Assembly: GCA_945900935.1 (NCBI GenBank)
Contig: CAMDKT010000230.1
Span: 1-8,584, forward strand
DNA from: Candidatus Sulfopaludibacter sp. SbA3
GTDB lineage: Bacteria > Acidobacteriota > Terriglobia > Bryobacterales > Bryobacteraceae
Direction of reading: 5' to 3'
Length of the DNA: 8,584 nt
Notes under the pieces: generated by a model
The model's database searches: none
What the model saw: only the letters and a program-made list of their open reading frames with translations
Told to the model about the DNA's origin: nothing
Program-made: the position numbers and the translations under genes
Part shown: piece after piece, positions 5,838 to 8,584 of the stretch
Layout of the letters: each line of letters begins with the position of its first letter
Numbering within the stretch: position 1 is the first letter of the stretch

Positions 5838-7634
5838 CTAGAAAATAAAGGCTAACCCCCCTCGCACCGTGCGGGGGGATGGGAGCAGCACCACTCGGCG
5901 GCCGTTAGCGCCTTGTAAAGGAAGATAGCCCTGTTGCAGCAGATTGCGCAATTCCGCCACCGCCTCGACTCGCCCCGCCCAGATGCCGAAGCTCGGAATC
6001 GGCTGGCGAAGCTGCACATTCACGCCAAGGTCTGGGGAATGGCGCTGCGTCATGTAACGATGGGCAGGCAGAGCGGCGCGGTAATCGGTCAGCATGTAAC
6101 TCGCCGTGACGCGCGTACCGGCCCTGGGCAGTGTTCCCGCGGCGCGAAGGTTGATCCAATTGCGCTGCGTGCGGCGCAACGCGCCCCGCAGGCTTTCCGG
6201 ATCTCCGATCTGAATCATTTCGCCGCGAGGCTGAAGCGTTCCGGCGTTGCCAAAAGAAACGTGCGCGGACCAATCGTCCACGATACGCCGTTCAATTGAC
6301 GCCATCAATCCCCGGCGCTGATAGCTGCCGATGTTAAAGATGCTGGATCGCGTGAACAGGTCCGGCAGCATTTCGCCGGTCGCGTAGTCGCTGGTATCGC
6401 CAATGGCGGTGAGCGCGGCATTCGCTACATCCTCAATATAGGCGGAAATCGAGACTTTTGTGTCCACGTCGAAATCGTGCGCCAGCGTCGCTTCGGCTTG
6501 ATTCATGCGCTGCACGTGGGCGCGCCCGCCCCGCATGGATACGCGCGGAAACGCACTCAGCGTGGAAAGATCCTGGCGCAGTTCGCCGCCGTGGACCGGG
6601 CCGGCGACATACATTTCCTCCGGTGCCGAGCCGCTGGACCAGGCGACGCGCAACGAGTTCTTCTTAGTGACTTCGATGTCGAGCCGGGCGAATGGACTCA
6701 CCAGGTTGAGCCTGTCAAAAAAAGCCACCGATTCCAATTGCGCCCCGTAGGTCAGCTCAATCTGATTGTTCAACTTGGCGCGATCAATCACCATGCCGGT
6801 CATTGTGCCCATCGAGGGCGACGGTCCGCCGTTCAGAACAGCGCCCCCGCGCGTCGGTAAAAACGTTTGGCGCACGGTCAACTGCACTTCGGGAGAGTTG
6901 GAGACAGGCAGGCCGTTGGTGATCGAATCCCGGCTGTAGCGAGTACGGAAGCTGGCGACGGGCATCCCGGCGGCCGAAGCGTACCCGAGGTTTCCGGAAA
7001 CTTGCAGGTTGTTGACACCGTATAAAGAGGTCGCGACAGCGAAGGCGGTGCCCAAATCCGGCTGACTGCCCTGAAACGCATTGGCACCGTCACCAGCGGA
7101 AAGTCGAACCATCCCGCGGGTATTCGTGAAGATATTTTCCTGCCTGGAAATGGACGGCAAAAACCGCAGAACGGGCCGAGTAGACATGGAACTGCGGAGA
7201 ACCCAGCGCCAATCGTCGGAAAGGAGGCGAGGGGCGTGAGGCGTGGCGTAAACGAACTCGACGGAGCTGAGCACGCTGGCAAGATTGATATTCAGGAAGC
7301 TGCGCATGCCCGGCTGTATCAGGATGCCCTCCCGGATGGCGGGGACGAAACTGCCCAGCGAAACACGAACGATGTAGGTGTCCGGCACAAGGTTGTCGAA
7401 ACCAAACTGACCACGCTCATTGGTCATCGCTTTTTGGACGAGCTTTTCCAGACGATTGAAGAGGAGTACCGTCGCGCCCATCTGCGCAATGCCGCCGGGA
7501 TCGGCGACGACGCCAATGATTGTACCGGCCGTTGGCAAATCAGCCGCCGACACAATCCCAGCAGGCGCGGAGCCGATAAAAATCAGCCCGCCGTGAAGAA
7601 AAGCGATTTGGCGCCAGCGCGAGAACATAGGCAT
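5838..7634 (-). CDS. Outer-membrane beta-barrel protein with N-terminal carboxypeptidase-regulatory-like domain
   Basis: A 598-residue protein. The ATG at 7634-7632 has GGAG five nt upstream. Residues 1-30 form a signal peptide (probable cleavage near VSA/A). Residues ~36-120 match a carboxypeptidase-regulatory-like beta-sandwich: IIGVVADPGG, GATVLLFN, TNERGQFGFDNLVPDTYIVRV, then a hydrophobic closing strand. The remainder, ~150-598, is rich in alternating polar/hydrophobic strands such as QIELTYGAQLESVAFF, and ends in GGLAFIF. The terminal Phe fits the BAM insertion signal of outer-membrane barrels. This order recalls acidobacterial Oar-like/TonB-dependent receptors, but the protein is much shorter than those, and no plug domain or TonB box is recognisable, so transport via TonB is doubtful. 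It lies 48 bp downstream of the GWxTD gene on the same strand, probably as an operon. Its stop is 7 bp from that of the converging protease gene. Confidence 0.75.
   Translation of the reverse strand: MPMFSRWRQIAFLHGGLIFIGSAPAGIVSAADLPTAGTIIGVVADPGGIAQMGATVLLFNRLEKLVQKAMTNERGQFGFDNLVPDTYIVRVSLGSFVPAIREGILIQPGMRSFLNINLASVLSSVEFVYATPHAPRLLSDDWRWVLRSSMSTRPVLRFLPSISRQENIFTNTRGMVRLSAGDGANAFQGSQPDLGTAFAVATSLYGVNNLQVSGNLGYASAAGMPVASFRTRYSRDSITNGLPVSNSPEVQLTVRQTFLPTRGGAVLNGGPSPSMGTMTGMVIDRAKLNNQIELTYGAQLESVAFFDRLNLVSPFARLDIEVTKKNSLRVAWSSGSAPEEMYVAGPVHGGELRQDLSTLSAFPRVSMRGGRAHVQRMNQAEATLAHDFDVDTKVSISAYIEDVANAALTAIGDTSDYATGEMLPDLFTRSSIFNIGSYQRRGLMASIERRIVDDWSAHVSFGNAGTLQPRGEMIQIGDPESLRGALRRTQRNWINLRAAGTLPRAGTRVTASYMLTDYRAALPAHRYMTQRHSPDLGVNVQLRQPIPSFGIWAGRVEAVAELRNLLQQGYLPLQGANGRRVVLLPSPRTVRGGLAFIF
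5856..5878. other. GC hairpin at the converging 3' ends of the protease and OM-barrel genes
   Basis: CCCCCC (5856-5861) can pair with GGGGGG (5873-5878), with an inner GCA/TGC pair around a CCG loop and a TC bulge. It lies 25 bp past the protease stop and inside the last codons of the barrel gene. On the plus strand no T-run follows. On the minus strand a T-rich stretch follows, but the hairpin there precedes the stop codon. It may act as a weak bidirectional end signal or RNA 3'-end stabiliser; this is inference. Confidence 0.35.
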
Positions 7635-7639
7635 CCAAT

Positions 7640-7643
7640 CTCC
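7640..7643 (-). promoter_or_regulatory. Ribosome binding site of the OM-barrel gene
   Basis: The minus strand reads GGAG, 5 nt before the ATG at 7634. This supports M1 as the start over the in-frame ATG two codons later, for which the spacing would be 11 nt. The 48-bp gap in which it lies shows no clear terminator or promoter, consistent with translation from a transcript that begins upstream of the GWxTD gene. Confidence 0.6.
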
Positions 7644-7682
7644 GAATGGCCTTCCGGACTTACCGCCAAGCGACGCTACAAA

Positions 7683-8584
7683 CTACGTAACAGTGAACTT
7701 GGCGGACGGGTTTACGGTTAGGTTCCGGATCTTATCCGTCACTTTCATCTTCAGTTCGTACTGCCCAGGTGCGAGCGATTTGAGCGGGAGTAACTTCTCA
7801 ATCGTCACTTCGGTGGGGCTGCCATCCTTGATTTCTTCCGTGAACTCAAAGATTTTTTCGGTTGACCCGACTTTATTTACCTCGTAGACCACTTGGCCTA
7901 CTGGCTTTCGTGTTTTCTCGTCGGCTTCAAAATTATACAACTTCACGTAGATGCCCATTTTCTCGTCGCGAGAAAAGGACTCGGTGACGCGCGGGCGAAC
8001 CTTGGTGCTGCCGATCACGAACTGACCGGCGCCGATGGAACGCGTGGGCACTTTTTCGATCAAGTCAGCCAGCACGACGCTCGAGTGCGTGAAGACATCG
8101 TCATCCATGCGAGGAACGTTCAGCGCCATTTCGTAGTTGTTCATGTTGCCGCCGAAGACATCCTTCACGACCACATTCATGCGGTAGGTTCCCGGCGGCA
8201 GCGGGATCGATTTCTGATACAGCGAAGAACCCTTCGACGCCGCTTCCAACATCTCCGATGGAACCTCAGTAGTCACAACGTCCTCAAACACATTAACCAC
8301 GCGGCGCGACATCGACGTAATGCGGGAATAGATGTTGACAGCGGCTTTGGCCACGCCGTCCTTGTTCTGGAACTGCAGGTCTTTCTTCTCCATCAGAATG
8401 GTGACGTTCGTCTGAATGGAGTTCGCCGTCATGCGCATGAAATCCGCGCGGACGCGAATGGGCAACAGGTTGAACTTGACGGTGGAGTTGACGGCGGCCT
8501 CCAGATCCTTAAACTTTACGGCCGGCGGCTTTTGCAGACGGGCGAACTGCTGCAGGCGTTCGAACTGGTTCATCCTCATGGGCA
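7683..8584 (-). CDS. GWxTD-family protein, C-terminal part (5' partial)
   Basis: The frame is open from the right edge to the TAG at 7685-7683. An ATG at 8579 would give 298 residues, but the frame continues upstream (P-M-R-M-N-Q) and the visible part begins mid-domain, so the true start is beyond the window. The segment FERLQQFARLQKPPAVKFKD, followed by N-L-L-P-I-R-V-R-A-D-F, is characteristic of the region after the GWxTD domain in acidobacterial GWxTD proteins; the GWxTD motif itself is not in the window. Two beta-sandwich-like modules are visible (about residues 52-157 and 186-298, counting from the 8579 ATG). Each has an L-x-P-G-x-Y strand leading to V-x-D (LPPGTYRMNVVVKD near 127, LAPGQYELKMKVTD near 269). 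Between them, DDVFTHSSVVLADLIEKVPT is another family-like segment. Function is unknown; family members are usually exported. It probably forms an operon with the barrel gene. Confidence 0.8.
   Translation of the reverse strand, partial: PMRMNQFERLQQFARLQKPPAVKFKDLEAAVNSTVKFNLLPIRVRADFMRMTANSIQTNVTILMEKKDLQFQNKDGVAKAAVNIYSRITSMSRRVVNVFEDVVTTEVPSEMLEAASKGSSLYQKSIPLPPGTYRMNVVVKDVFGGNMNNYEMALNVPRMDDDVFTHSSVVLADLIEKVPTRSIGAGQFVIGSTKVRPRVTESFSRDEKMGIYVKLYNFEADEKTRKPVGQVVYEVNKVGSTEKIFEFTEEIKDGSPTEVTIEKLLPLKSLAPGQYELKMKVTDKIRNLTVNPSAKFTVT

Noticed and set aside
5838..7634. Full TonB-dependent receptor as the identity of the barrel gene
   Set aside because: No plug domain or TonB box is recognisable, and the protein is short for that family.
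7641..7656. Imperfect palindrome in the GWxTD/barrel spacer as a terminator or operator
   Set aside because: The arms CCGAA and TTCCGG pair only with a bulge, there is no T-tract, and the adjacent ribosome binding site explains part of it.

Overview
The window looks like a chromosomal stretch from a GC-rich member of the Acidobacteriota, most likely the Solibacter/Bryobacter group. Three things point there: an NHL-repeat protein ending in the TIGR03437 domain that is greatly expanded in Solibacter, a carboxypeptidase-regulatory-like domain joined to an outer-membrane barrel, and the C-terminal half of a GWxTD-family protein of the acidobacterial type. The assignment rests on recognised protein families, not on a database search.

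Layout, left to right. (1) Bases 2-694, plus strand: the C-terminal part of a class V PLP-dependent aminotransferase/epimerase. (2) Bases 686-3277, minus strand: a secreted 863-residue NHL beta-propeller protein with about twelve blade-like units and a C-terminal TIGR03437 domain; its stop overlaps that of gene 1 tail to tail. (3) Bases 3278-3340: a 63-bp divergent intergenic region. (4) Bases 3341-5830, plus strand: a secreted 829-residue metallopeptidase with a complete MMP-like (M10A) active site, two tandem prodomain-like units before it and four Ig-like domains after it. (5) Bases 5838-7634, minus strand: a 598-residue outer-membrane beta-barrel with an N-terminal carboxypeptidase-regulatory-like domain. 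(6) Bases 7683-8584, minus strand: the C-terminal part of a GWxTD-family protein, running off the right edge and probably co-transcribed with gene 5.

Four of the five genes encode proteins that are, or probably are, exported: a propeller, a protease, an OM barrel and a GWxTD protein. The propeller and protease genes diverge from one short spacer and may share regulation. The GWxTD and barrel genes form a likely two-gene transcription unit. The aminotransferase appears unrelated. No RNA gene, insertion sequence, CRISPR array, attachment site or replication origin was seen, and no gene-free stretch exceeds 63 bp.

The item most worth following is the protease. It combines a tandem-duplicated N-terminal unit, a lone cysteine placed much like the MMP 'cysteine switch', a full catalytic and structural zinc set, and recently duplicated Ig repeats in a part of the gene whose base composition differs from the first half.
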